From positions 2,033,337 through 2,097,336 of the forward strand of contig PCDI01000007.1 of assembly GCA_002778195.1 (NCBI GenBank): a stretch of 64,000 nt of DNA. The letters are read 5' to 3'. Of the stretch, positions 11,036-21,147 are shown one piece after another. The notes under the pieces are model-generated. The model was not told the DNA's origin and did not search any database. It saw only the letters and a list, made by a program, of their open reading frames with translations. The stretch comes from Raffaelea ambrosiae (taxonomy: Eukaryota; Ascomycota; Sordariomycetes; Ophiostomatales; Ophiostomataceae). Position numbers and translations under genes: made by a program. How positions within the stretch are numbered: the first letter of the stretch is position 1; each line of letters opens with the position of its first letter.

Positions 11036-11842
11036 TCACTCTCTCTGCACCAAGGCCATCAAGTTGAAGCCCACATTGCCCGAATCCTGCTCCATGTACT
11101 CCTTGACCACGCGCACTCCCTTTTCAGACAGCACATCCTCGTCTGGCTCTAGCACAGCACCGCAGTCAATTGGTCCCACACATCTGCTACCGTCTAGTTC
11201 ATACAGCCTGCCACTTGGCGACTTGACAAAAGCCGAATAGTGGTGATCGACTTCATCTCCTGGATTCTCGGGAGGTGCAGATATGCCCTGTTTGGCAACG
11301 GCACCATAAGCTTCTTCGAGCTCTGTCGACAATTCTAGAATGCGGCAGCGCTCCTCTTGGGGGGCAGATGAGCACTGGCTGACCAGGTGGCCAATGAATG
11401 ACGTAGGGTCTGGGTTCAGGTAGAATGTCAGTACAAGCGATCAGTGGAGCGAAACATACGCCGGGGTTCTGGGTAAATTCGACTCCTTACATAGCAAATC
11501 ACGAACCGGGCTATTGGCGAGCGCATGCAGTATGGCATAAAACCCACAAGCCCCCCCGATAGTCTGGCGGAACCACATGATGCCGTCCTTGTCAAAATCC
11601 AGGCCTTTCCCTGTCCTGCTGGAATCCGTCAGTTTCACGTCTTCGGCAGCCCTATGGACTCGATAGCTTCCACTCGACGGCGACACTAGAATCAGCGCCA
11701 GAGCCGGGCGGGGCAGCTCGAGGTCAAGCGATAGCACATCTTCAAAAACAAAAGAATGCGGCGCTCTGATATTTTGAAGAAGGCTGTTGAAGACATCGGG
11801 ATTCGACTCGAGCGGAATGAAGTATTTCTTAGGACGAGACAT
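11036..11842 (-). CDS. Ubiquitin C-terminal hydrolase, peptidase family C12 (YUH1/UCHL3 type)
   Basis: Two exons, 11842-11491 and 11409-11036, give 241 residues, the usual size for a single-domain UCH. The intron has donor GTAAGG and acceptor CCCAG in phase 1; the nearby GTATGT at 11459 would break the frame. The start MSRPKKYFIPLESNPDVFN and the block LPRPALALILVSP match the family N-terminus. The catalytic set is visible: Q93 in FRQTIGGACG, C99, H174 in HHYSAFV and D190 in LYELDG. The residue two before the catalytic Cys is Gly where most UCH enzymes have Asn. Family members cleave small adducts and precursors from the C-terminus of ubiquitin. The gene shares a 632-bp divergent region with the MGNxC gene. 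Confidence 0.88.
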
Positions 11843-12474
11843 GACCCTGATCTCATAAGTCTCAATTTATAATAGAAATGCTGCTCCCAGTATGGATGCC
11901 ACTTGTTTGGGTTGCGGTGCAGTGGTTCACCCGTCTCTCTTGTTGATTCGATTATCCTAAGAAAACAAAGGTACATCTGCCAAGGGCCGTCCTTGCTGTC
12001 GACAGCTCGAGGTAGCTTCTGGTCATTGCAAGCAGGCTGAAGGCGGTAAAGCCAATCCCATCGGCAGAATTCGTCTGACAAAAAACTTAGACGGGCAAAG
12101 CTCGTCACTGGTGGGTCATCTGGGCAGACAAGTGCGGGGCCAACCATTGCTTGGCCTGCTACGACAGCACATCCAGGCCTCGCCCAGTTGTCGCAATCTC
12201 ATCTGAGCGATGCTCTCCCTTTTTTGCAAGCAGAAGCTTCTGCTACCGCACCCAGCCACAAATTGCCTACTGGATTCACAGCACACGTGTGCTCTTCGGC
12301 CACGGTATCATTCTCTCATCCAAGCGTTTCGCCTTCTTATCCGCGACAAGTCCCAGGCAGCCAGCCAGCAGCAGCTGGCATCTCGCTTCCCTGGCATTCT
12401 TCTCTAGAGGCACCCGATCAAACACAAAACCCTCAGCAACCATAATCCACCCAAGTCGCGATCCACATCGCACA
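11843..12474. promoter_or_regulatory. Divergent region between the UCH gene and the MGNxC gene
   Basis: Both leaders lie here. A minus-strand reading frame of about 100 codons (12147 downward) overlaps the UCH start in another frame; I found no family for it and treat it as chance. Confidence 0.45.
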
Positions 12475-12938
12475 ATGGGAAATATCTGCGGCAAAGCGGA
12501 AAAGGATCCCTTTGACCAACCTGGCCGTACCCTCGGGAGCGGCCGTCCGACCACCATCCCAGCCTCGACATCCACTCAGCAGCAGCCCAAGACAGCAGCT
12601 GTCCCAGCCAAGACTCAGAAACAGAAAGTCGGTGGTCCACCACGGACGCTGGGTGGAGGACCGGGTGGTAGTGGCGCTGGTCCAGGAGGCAGCGTTGACG
12701 ATGCCCGTAGCAGGGCCGCAGCAGCAGCAGAGGTGAGCAAGCCTACCCTTTTCTTCCACTCCACTCTATTTTAACAGAACATAAGGCGCGAAACGTCCCC
12801 AAGGTCACCGGAAAGCTCGGAAGCAAACTCGAGGCGCAAAAGAGAGAAAGCAGGATGGAGACGTTGAAGAAGGCCAGCGAGAACGAGGTGCGGCAACGCG
12901 AGATTGACGCCGCGGCACAGGCCGCCAGCCATAACTAG
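12475..12938 (+). CDS. Small conserved fungal protein with MGNxC lipid-anchor N-terminus
   Basis: Two exons, 12475-12732 and 12786-12938, give 136 residues. The donor is GTGAGC. The only acceptor that keeps the frame is ATAAG at 12781-12785; the nearer AACAG would shift it. The protein begins MGNICGKAEKDPFDQPGR, an N-myristoylation context (Gly2, small residue at 5-6) with Cys5 available for palmitoylation. A Gly/Pro-rich middle (VGGPPRTLGGGPGGSG) follows, and the tail is charged and probably helical (GSKLEAQKRESRMETLKK). I recognise this layout from ascomycete proteins of unknown function with an MGNxCGK start. Membrane attachment is inferred; no enzyme domain is visible. Upstream in-frame ATGs exist but lack the conserved start. 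Confidence 0.75.
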
Positions 12939-13181
12939 CGATTTGATAGCCTTCTGCTTTCCATTTTCTACGTTTTCATGGATGTTGATTTGTTTGCTTT
13001 GCTCCGGGCAGCTGTTTTCGACACAAGTCGGTGTCTCACGTGAAATATACTGTCCTCCCCTTCGCGCTAACGCGTGAAACACGACATGCCAGACTGTGAA
13101 TGATCGATATACGGCAGAGAGAATGAAGCGTATTCTGTAGGTTGTAACTATACCCCACGGTGACCAAAAAGCTATCCATTA

Positions 13182-16100
13182 TTAAGTAATAGTATACCGA
13201 CCAGCGGCCGGCGCACGACTCTCGGCATCGGCGGCTGCCATTGTGCCCTCACGCAGAAGCCGTGTCAGTTCTGTAAGCGCGTTGCCAACTGCCACCTCGG
13301 TATCGCCTTCGATGAGAAGGTAGAGCTTCGGTTCCTGTCCAGCCTGCGGCTCCTTGCCAGCCGCATAAAATGTGCCCTTGGTTGTGATAGACGTAGCTGT
13401 GGAATCCAAGATCTTGGCCACATTCGTACGGTTAGTCACAGCCCATCTGGCTTTCTGCGGGAAGTCATTGATCTCCAGCGTCGCATGGAAAGCTCCGGCA
13501 TCCGGTCCCTTGTTGTCGATCGGTTGGCCGGGCCGTAGCTGACCCGCACGCGCAAGTCGCGCGTTAATGTCGCTGATCGCAGACGCTGCCTTTTCAAGAG
13601 CGCCGCCCGCCTTGGCACCTCCGGCCGTCTTGCAGTCGCCTGCCTCGGTTTTGTTCGTCTCGCGTGAGATTATTGCGGACGCGGCCGACTGCGCCAACGT
13701 GGCAGCCTTCTTCTTTTTCTTGTCATCCTCCGCAGTGTTCTCTTTGTCAAATTCCTCTTCATCTCCCTCCTGCTTATGCGTCTTGCGTTCACGCTGTCGT
13801 GCAGCCTCTCGGTCCTTGTCCAGCTTCTCTAGGCCCTTTCCCCCAAAGCCCGACTGGTCTTTCGCCTTCCCTGCCTTGACCTTCTCGCGCCATGCTTTCC
13901 GCATTTCGCTCAGTCGCTCTGGCACTGACTGTCCGCTCTGTTCGAGTGCTTTGGCGATCCCAGGTGCGCAGTTTTCCTGCTCCTCCGTTACAAACGTCAC
14001 CGCTGTGCCTGTGTTGCCAGCACGACCTGTGCGACCAGCACGATGCACGTAGTCTTCCAGGTGGTTCGGCGCATCGTAGTTGACAACCAGCTTGAGTTGT
14101 TTCACATCAAGGCCACGCGCCGCCACAGACGTTGCCACAAGAACAGGACACACGCCATTCTTGAAATCGGAGATCGTGGAGTCGCGGTCGATTTGGTCCT
14201 TCCCACCATGAAGAGACATGCACGCATATCCCTTGCGCAGCAGTTCCCGCAGCAGGTCGTCCGCTTTTTCTTGCCTCTCCACAAAGATCAGTGCCCGAAC
14301 GTCGTCATCATCCACATACAGCTCTCCAAGCAGCTCGAGCAGACGGATAAATTTGTCCTTCTCCTCCCGAATCTCCACAATCTGTGTTATTTCGGGGGCA
14401 ACAACACTCTTGCCACCGACTGTAATTTCCACTGGGTTATGCAGAACTTTCTTGACCAAGGCGTCGATGATGCGTGGCATCGTTGCCGAGAAGAGCAGCG
14501 TCTGGCGGTCGGGTCGGACGTTGGCAAAGATTTTCATCACTTGCGGCTCAAAACCCATATCGAACATCCGGTCTGCTTCGTCCAAAACAATGTACGTGGT
14601 CCGCTTCAAATTCACAACACGGCCCTGGTTAGCCGCAAGCAGGTCAATCATGCGGCCAGTAGTGGCAACGATAATCTCGGCACCACGCTTGAGCTCGGCA
14701 ATTTGATCTTTGATGGGTGGCCCTCCGTAAGCGCAGACAGTTCGCAGTCCCAGCATCTTTGCAAATGGCTTGCAATCTCTGTGGATCTGGACAGCCAACT
14801 CACGTGTAGGTGTCAGGATCAGCCCAATAGGACCTTCATTTCCTCTGACGGGTTCTTGGTCCATGATGTGGCGGAACATGGGAACCAAATAGGCCATTGT
14901 CTTGCCCGATCCAGTCTTCGCAACGCCAATCACATCTCGCCCAGACATGATGACTGGCACCGCTTGCATCTGAATAGGGGTAGGTTTTTCGTATGCGAGA
15001 CAGTCAATGACATCAAGCATTGGCCGGGTCAGCCCGCAATGGGACCATTTCTGAACGGGTTTGGGAACATCTTTCCCCGAAACCTTGATGCCGTCGAGGT
15101 CAAGGCGGAGTTCAGCCACCTCTGCTTCGGTGAGTTCACTCAGCTCATGGGGTTCGACCCAAAAGTTCTTCCGAACGGGGGTCAAATCAATTTTGCTGTA
15201 GTCGGTCTTCGGAATGTCTTTCTTTTTCCGCTTGGCAGCCATGGCAAGAATAGAACTTGCGTCCACGTCATCCTGTGCCTTTGCAAAGTAGTCCTCGTCA
15301 TCGCTAAAGTAGGCCACCGCCTCTGTCTGCGGCTTCTTGCTCTTCAGCTTGGCTGAGGGGGCAGGCTTACTTTCCAAGTCTGCCATGAAAGCATCTAAAG
15401 GGTCAACATTATCGTCTTCATCGCCCATGTTGGTGTCCACGTGTGCTACATGGCTGCTGATGATGCCAGTTTGGTGAACAACAGCTGGCTTGGGGTCGAC
15501 AACCATCGCATCAGACTTTGGTGTGGACGCAGATCCGTCAGCGTCTGCAGCATCAGTAGGAATAGCCCAGGTAGACCCAGCTCCAGACGCAGTTATTTCG
15601 GCAGGGTCGGATTCGTCGTCCGTTTGAATGGCTGAGCTCTGCTGCAGTAGTCGCTGCTCACGGCGCTCTTTCGCAGCACGCATCGCTGCGGCAAACTCCT
15701 CTTCTGTCCCATCGAATCCACCGTCATCGGAATCGCCATCATCCTCTTGGTTGTTGTAAGGGGTATCATCAACGTCTTCTAGGACGTCGGGGAGCTTAGC
15801 TAGCTTCCTCTTTGAGGTCTCCTCATCGTCAAGGTCGAGCTTGCGCTTCGAAGACGGTGCCGCCGCTCCCTTGTTGAAACCAAAGCCGCTGAAAGGCTTC
15901 GTTGCGGCTACTGGCTGTTGCGTATTTTTGAAGATGGATGGCGCTGGAGCTTGTGGTGCTGTTTGCCCCGTGGCAGGTGGGACACGGAGGTTTGGAGAAT
16001 GGTGCCGAGCAGACTTTTTCGCAATGGCTTTTGGGTCGAATCTTCCGGTGTAGCCAGGTGTCTCAGGGGTAGAAGATTCTGATGGTGTGACAGATGATGG

Positions 16101-16712
16101 CGCCTTCACAGCATCCAACTTTCTAATGTTAGCGGCATCGTTTTCAACGCGCTGCTTCTGCTCATGCTTCTTCTTCCAGGCCTCCAGCTTTGCAAGGCGT
16201 TCGGCCTTCTTATCAGCCTCGGATTTATCAGAGGCGGCGGGTGCTCGCGTCGATGCTTCACCAGATGTGGTCCGAAGAGCAGTCTCGGCTGTGCTTTCGT
16301 GACTGGAACGTGCTCTATCGTTGGAGTCCCCTTGCCGTCTGTCGCGGTAACTTCGATCGTCTCGGCTGCGGTTGTGGCGCCCTTGGGAACGGGATCGTGA
16401 GCGACGTCGGAAATCGCTTCCGCGCCATCCATCGTCTCGCCGGTCTAACGATCGATCTCGGCGCCGTGAGTCAGGGTAGTCGCGATCCCAGGCTCGGCCT
16501 TGGTCTCTGTCGCGGTCTTTGTCGCGATCTCTGTCGCGATCTCTGTCGCGATCTCTGTAGTCGCGGTTCCTGTTGCGTCCTCGTTCTCGGTCTCGATCTC
16601 TGTCTCGGTATCGACGTTGCCCATCACGTGAGCCATCAGCTCGGCCACGCCTATCGTCATCTTTGCGAGGTCCTGCAGGAGATGGTGAGCGTGAGTTCCT
16701 GGTGCGAGCCAT
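13182..16712 (-). CDS. PRP5: PRP5, DEAD-box pre-mRNA splicing helicase
   Basis: An uninterrupted 1176-codon gene. The first 130 or so residues are RD/RS-rich (YRDRDRDRERGRNR and similar) as in animal and fungal Prp5. An acidic linker follows. The Q-motif region has WSHCGLTRPMLDVIDCLAYE, and the helicase core has AKTGSGKT (about 598-605), PTRELAVQIH, DEAD (about 710), SAT (about 740) and HRAGRTGR (about 889-896). The C-terminal part has the Prp5-specific segment FHATLEINDFPQKARWAVTN. Prp5 remodels the U2 snRNP and checks branch-site pairing during prespliceosome assembly in the nucleus. No intron is needed. The gene converges with the MGNxC gene and diverges from the HMG-box gene. Confidence 0.95.
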   Translation of the reverse strand: MARTRNSRSPSPAGPRKDDDRRGRADGSRDGQRRYRDRDRDRERGRNRNRDYRDRDRDRDRDRDKDRDRDQGRAWDRDYPDSRRRDRSLDRRDDGWRGSDFRRRSRSRSQGRHNRSRDDRSYRDRRQGDSNDRARSSHESTAETALRTTSGEASTRAPAASDKSEADKKAERLAKLEAWKKKHEQKQRVENDAANIRKLDAVKAPSSVTPSESSTPETPGYTGRFDPKAIAKKSARHHSPNLRVPPATGQTAPQAPAPSIFKNTQQPVAATKPFSGFGFNKGAAAPSSKRKLDLDDEETSKRKLAKLPDVLEDVDDTPYNNQEDDGDSDDGGFDGTEEEFAAAMRAAKERREQRLLQQSSAIQTDDESDPAEITASGAGSTWAIPTDAADADGSASTPKSDAMVVDPKPAVVHQTGIISSHVAHVDTNMGDEDDNVDPLDAFMADLESKPAPSAKLKSKKPQTEAVAYFSDDEDYFAKAQDDVDASSILAMAAKRKKKDIPKTDYSKIDLTPVRKNFWVEPHELSELTEAEVAELRLDLDGIKVSGKDVPKPVQKWSHCGLTRPMLDVIDCLAYEKPTPIQMQAVPVIMSGRDVIGVAKTGSGKTMAYLVPMFRHIMDQEPVRGNEGPIGLILTPTRELAVQIHRDCKPFAKMLGLRTVCAYGGPPIKDQIAELKRGAEIIVATTGRMIDLLAANQGRVVNLKRTTYIVLDEADRMFDMGFEPQVMKIFANVRPDRQTLLFSATMPRIIDALVKKVLHNPVEITVGGKSVVAPEITQIVEIREEKDKFIRLLELLGELYVDDDDVRALIFVERQEKADDLLRELLRKGYACMSLHGGKDQIDRDSTISDFKNGVCPVLVATSVAARGLDVKQLKLVVNYDAPNHLEDYVHRAGRTGRAGNTGTAVTFVTEEQENCAPGIAKALEQSGQSVPERLSEMRKAWREKVKAGKAKDQSGFGGKGLEKLDKDREAARQRERKTHKQEGDEEEFDKENTAEDDKKKKKAATLAQSAASAIISRETNKTEAGDCKTAGGAKAGGALEKAASAISDINARLARAGQLRPGQPIDNKGPDAGAFHATLEINDFPQKARWAVTNRTNVAKILDSTATSITTKGTFYAAGKEPQAGQEPKLYLLIEGDTEVAVGNALTELTRLLREGTMAAADAESRAPAAGRYTIT
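16521..16556 (-). repeat. Three perfect 12-bp tandem copies inside PRP5
   Basis: GTCGCGATCTCT is repeated three times exactly, with imperfect copies on both sides. It encodes alternating Arg-Asp in the PRP5 N-terminus, so copy-number change would alter the RD tract by steps of four residues. Confidence 0.9.
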
Positions 16713-17393
16713 GATTGTCTTGTTCTTGCTCCCTTCGCCGCTTCTATGGCTCAGCAGCTCAGGTCTGTTGGGTAGGCTCTACTTTTTGCTTGAACTGTGG
16801 ATATAAGTGTGTGATCAGGAGATAGAAGTCTGATAAAGAATGCGGTAGATGACCTGGCTGGACTATAGCAGTAGAGAAAAACGAGTAGTATGCACCTCGA
16901 CCAATTCTCTTCATGGGCATGCCATGCCGTGTTACGAGGTTTCGATTTTATTTTGTCAGTATTATCTCTTCCAATTCCGAGTCGAAAACACGTGTCTTGC
17001 TTAGATAATCATATTTTGCGGAGCTGTGGGCAAGAAGGAGCGGATAATCAGGTGTGCCGAAGTGGCCAATGTGCGCGTTCGAACACATTCCTTGTACATG
17101 GACCGTGCGCTTTGTACTGTATACGGCTTGTACCATGAATATTTATCTATGACCACAAGTATATAGTACAAGATCTGCTACAGCTGTTTCCAAGGCAGGA
17201 GAGATGTAAAACACGGGGGCTGGGCACAAAGCAGCACGCACCACACGCGATTTGGCCGATTTTTCTGTCGAATCAACCAGCTTCGCTCCATCTCCAATCG
17301 CATGTGCTCGCATCGACTAATCCCCATCATCAAAAACGGTGGATAGCAGCCAAGCCAAAGCTCGGAAACGACGACAAGCGGACGTTAGCAACC
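16713..17393. promoter_or_regulatory. Divergent promoter, PRP5 / HMG-box gene
   Basis: 681 bp between two divergent starts. No gene inside. An in-frame ATG at 17304 could add 30 residues to the HMG protein. Confidence 0.5.
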
Positions 17394-18499
17394 ATGTGGT
17401 CAGCAGTTCGTCCGGCCACGGCTAGAGGCCTTCGCGTTGGCCCGGCCGTCAAAGTCAAGGCTCTCGTCACCGCAACCCGCACCGGCTCTGTCCCCATCGG
17501 CCGCGTGGTGGCGGCGCATTCCCGCGTCGCGGCGGAAAAGCGCGCTCTCTGGGTGCGCGGTTTCGCATCGACAGCGGTATCCAACGCGCCCAAGGCGGCG
17601 ACCAAGGTGGCGACCAAAGCGAGAGCCACAAAGAAGAAGACGGTGGTGAAGAAGAAGCCAGTAGCTAAGAAGGCCGCAGCCAAGAAGAAGCCCGTGAAAA
17701 AAGCAAAGAAGCCTGCAAAGAAGGTCAAGGTGGTGGCCAAGAAAAGGCGCGTGCGCAAGGAGTTGACTCCCGAGGCGAAGAAGAAGTTGCAGGTCAAAGA
17801 ACTAAAGAAGGTGGCGTTGTTCAACGAACCCGCCAAACTGCCAGAGCAGCCTTGGATTCTGTACGTGACGGAGAGCACCAAAGGCGTGAAAAGCGATAAT
17901 GGCAGAAGCGGCATCACCACGCGGATGCGCGTGCTTGCCCAGTCTTTCAAGGAGATTTCTCATAGCGAGCGCGAGGTAAGTTCACATTCCCCTTAGAAAC
18001 ATAATCATGCTTCTCGCACGAAGACTGACCGACCAGCGTCTGCAAAACACCTCGGCCGCCAACCGCGAGGCCAATGCTGCCGCCTACAAGGCATGGGTGG
18101 AGAGCTATACCCCTGTTGACATTGCCACCGCGAACGCCGCCCGCAAACACCTGAACCGTCTGCGGACCTCGCGTTGCTCCCTGATCCGGGACGAACGCCA
18201 GCCCAAGCGGCCGTGGACGGCATATCTTCTGTACGCGAAGGCTCGCTGGGATTCGGGAGACCTTGCAGGCCAATCCACACCGGACGCGACGAAGTTGATC
18301 GCTGCGGAATGGAACAGCTTGCCCGCCTCTGAGCGTCAGGTATGCGTGACCACGTCCAGCATGATTTTTTACTCCATAGACCGAACGTAAGATCTGCTAA
18401 CACCAGCTGCAGCAATACGAAGCGTCTGCCAAGGTCCACTTCGATCGGTATGAGAAGGACGTGCGTTCGATCTTAGGACGGGAGGTCGGGAGAGGGTAA
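17394..18499 (+). CDS. Two-HMG-box protein with mitochondrial presequence (ABF2/TFAM-like nucleoid protein)
   Basis: Three exons: 17394-17975, 18037-18339 and 18413-18499, giving 323 residues; both introns are phase 0, the second with a CTAAC branch. The start MWSAVRPATARGLRVGPAV is Arg-rich and lacks acids, as in a mitochondrial targeting sequence. Residues about 75-125 form a long Lys/Ala/Pro tract (KKKPVAKKAAAKKKPVKKAK) like histone H1 tails. HMG box A starts near PEQPWILYVTES and box B near PKRPWTAYLLYAKARW, ending FDRYEKDVRSIL. The two-box plan and targeting fit proteins that pack and transmit mitochondrial DNA. The start at 17394 was preferred over 17304 because it gives the better presequence. 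A nuclear location cannot be excluded given the H1-like tract. Confidence 0.8.
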
Positions 18500-18991
18500 G
18501 TCGACAGAAGCTGAACTGGCCGTAATCAGCTAGAATCTCCAAGGTTCGCCGAGGATATGAAGCCTTCGTGTCGTTTTTACTTTTCTTTAATGGTTTCTGT
18601 ATCCAGTTATCAAGGATCAATCACGGTAGCAAATTGATTTCTAACACCCGTTGTTCGATTATTGCTACTGGCGGGGTTGCTGCGGTTCAATGTTTTTAAC
18701 TCAGGTTGGCCAGGTGGTTACTGTATGAAATAAGAAATAGTCCGAGGTGTTTCCCCATCTGTGTCTCTGTTGTTCACTTTTATCCTCTCTCTTCCTTTTC
18801 CTTTCAGATTAACGGTGTAGTTTCATGTATTGCAAATATCGTGTCTAGAGCATGTCTACTTCAAATCATCGTGATCCCAATTAAAATACAGCTGCTTGTT
18901 CCAAAATTGCAGGGTCAACCCATCGCCATGCCGGATGCCAAAATCAGTAAAATGTGATCGTTTTAGCTATCATCTATGCTCCACGGCAGCA
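18500..18991. other. Convergent intergenic region
   Basis: 3' flanks of the HMG-box gene and the unknown minus-strand gene. Nothing else seen. Confidence 0.6.
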
Positions 18992-20617
18992 CTACTTTCT
19001 TGGGGGGACACTAATCGTAGGAGTGCATGACCCATCCATCCAAACAGTCTCCATCGACAAGATCTGTCGTCGACTAGCAAGGTATAGCAATAGATAAGTA
19101 TGGCCAGCCACAGCAGCAAAACAGTGTAGTCGTATCCAGGTGTGCGGCCGCGGGTCTCGCGAGCACCAAACACTCCAACCGGCGTCGCCTCGTCCAATAT
19201 AGTCAGCCAAATACGCCCAAGCTTGGCGTCTAAGCTCCTCGGGCCACCTGGATGTGTTGAGTCTCCAAAACCCACGCTCAAATGGCTGTACAGCTCGGCT
19301 AGGCGGGCCAGGCCTGTAGCGATGACTTAGGTGTAAGTCTTTGGCAAGTTTCGCCAGCTTATCAGTAATGAGAGACTCCACCTCTAGATGATCGCACGTC
19401 ACCGGTGGCTCCGGGGAAAGAATGCGTGTGGTGGTGTCGTAAAGGCACGGCATGCAGGTCTTCTCGAACATCTGAGCCTTCGATGCTAAGCTCCTGTCAC
19501 CATATAAATTCTTGATCCTACCACAGGGCGAATTCACGATAGGTTGGTGTGGTGGAACTGGCCCCAACCTCTGCTTCTTATGCCTTGGACCCAAATCACT
19601 GGTGCTTCTCTCAAAAGTTTGTATGCCAGAGTCAGTACGCTGATCCGCAGATTTATGCTGTGGTGTGTATTGACTCGCAATTATGGGATGATCATCTTCT
19701 TTGAGCAACTCAAGCATCGTATCTGTTGTTAAAAAACTGCCTCGGCTGGTATCATTGAGACAGTCTTCGGAAACGGCATTGCCAGACTCCTCAGGAACAG
19801 ACGGCGGGACTTTTCCTGAGGGAGATTGCCCTTGGCTGTGGTATTTTCGAGAATCTTGGGTAATAGAGGATGGGATGGTGCGCCAGCTGTGAGGCAATAC
19901 ACCATGCTTGGTACGAGCATCTTCGCCACTCAATTTAATAAGTGGTTGTGGTTTCGAATTACGCTGCGATAATGGCGATCGTAGCACAAATGGCTGCGTC
20001 TGGCTGGGTGTCTGTTCGCCCTCTCTATGTTGTACTGCAATGAGGTCCGCACTGGGAGCCTCCTTCGAAACAACACAACTGGGCCGGTCGATCAATGCGG
20101 TGCTGTTGCAACTTTCTTCTGATGCCAACACCGAATGTCCGTCGGCATAGACGAAAGAGCGCCCAGCACCCAATCTGGGAATTGCATCTCCGGCTGGTTT
20201 GGTGCTATTCTCTGGTTGAGAGTCTGGGATAACTTTGGTCGGAGAAACGTATGTGCTTTGATCATGCCGGCCTCGATGCGTGTATTGTGATAGGGCATAT
20301 TGAAGGCGCCAGTTGCCATGGTGAGAGCCGGACGCAGCATCGCCCACGGGAACAAGACATGGTGACCCAGAATTATCCAAAACACTCTGGAATGAAATGC
20401 TTGGGGTCTCAATGGACCTTTTCTCGATCACCAGGCTGCCGTCACAAGCCTGCTGTTGCCCGATAACTTTCCCATGCCGAGAATCGCCGAAGATGTTGAT
20501 GCATTCTGACGGCACAAAATCCAGATACGCTTGTGCCAGCGCCCTGTATCTGACATCGTCGAACACTTTGCTCGGCGCCGCAATGTGCACGAGAATCTCT
20601 GTCGTCGGTGGGCTCAT
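18992..20617 (-). CDS. Conserved ascomycete protein of unknown function
   Basis: A 541-codon gene without introns. I placed the start at 20617 (MSPPTTEILVHIAAPSKVFD), because the VHIAAPS...VRYRALAQAYLDF block looks like the conserved N-terminus; the frame is open further upstream to 20779. The middle (about residues 90-420) is Ser/Pro/Gln-rich and looks disordered. The C-terminal 120 residues look folded and aromatic: RYRPGPPSRAVQPFERGFW, WAYLADYIGRGDAGWSVWC, AGHTYLLLYLASRRQI. I have the impression of related fungal proteins with both ends conserved, but no function is known to me. It has no signal peptide or clear membrane span. The gene diverges from ERG26. Confidence 0.7.
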   Translation of the reverse strand: MSPPTTEILVHIAAPSKVFDDVRYRALAQAYLDFVPSECINIFGDSRHGKVIGQQQACDGSLVIEKRSIETPSISFQSVLDNSGSPCLVPVGDAASGSHHGNWRLQYALSQYTHRGRHDQSTYVSPTKVIPDSQPENSTKPAGDAIPRLGAGRSFVYADGHSVLASEESCNSTALIDRPSCVVSKEAPSADLIAVQHREGEQTPSQTQPFVLRSPLSQRNSKPQPLIKLSGEDARTKHGVLPHSWRTIPSSITQDSRKYHSQGQSPSGKVPPSVPEESGNAVSEDCLNDTSRGSFLTTDTMLELLKEDDHPIIASQYTPQHKSADQRTDSGIQTFERSTSDLGPRHKKQRLGPVPPHQPIVNSPCGRIKNLYGDRSLASKAQMFEKTCMPCLYDTTTRILSPEPPVTCDHLEVESLITDKLAKLAKDLHLSHRYRPGPPSRAVQPFERGFWRLNTSRWPEELRRQAWAYLADYIGRGDAGWSVWCSRDPRPHTWIRLHCFAAVAGHTYLLLYLASRRQILSMETVWMDGSCTPTISVPPRK

Positions 20618-21147
20618 AGAGCGATGCAAAGAACAGCAGCCACTTGAAAGACAACATGCATGGCCTCGATATGGTAGCGCAGAGGCGTTCTCAAATCCAA
20701 CGTTGAGAAACACCCATCGTACCCGAAAAGAAAGAATTGCAGGCAGCGCAAACTGAGAGAAATCGGATGCCAAAAGCATTAGCTGTCACGCGAGATTGAG
20801 AAGCAACATAGAGTAGGCGAACCTGGTTGACGGGACAATGGTTTGCGGGGTTCAAGAAACCGCTACAGTGGGCAACTACAGTGGGTAACGGAGTCGAGTA
20901 CGCTTCGACTACGCTGTATTACTTGGCACCAATAGTGTGCAATGGATCTCTGCAGCACCTTCTGATCACTACTCTGTTCCGCAACAGCTCACCGCCTTCA
21001 ACGGAGGCTTATTCTGCCAGGGACGCACCCTTTTCAGAAGAATTCACAAAGCTACAAATCCGTAGAAAGTCACCAGCCGTCCACCCTGGTCTCCTGCTCA
21101 ATTGGCACCCGCGCTACTTCTGACAGGAAGAGTACACCTCTGCAACC
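20618..21147. promoter_or_regulatory. Divergent promoter, unknown gene / ERG26
   Basis: 530 bp. It contains two nearby CTACAGTGGGTAAC/CTACAGTGGGCAAC-like copies (about 20863-20889). No gene inside. Confidence 0.5.

Noticed and set aside
11692..12147. Minus-strand open frame of 151 codons overlapping the UCH start in another frame
   Set aside because: No family resemblance, overlaps the conserved UCH N-terminus, and lies in a divergent promoter.
14043..15356. Plus-strand frame of 437 codons
   Set aside because: Antisense shadow of PRP5 helicase, which has all motifs on the minus strand.
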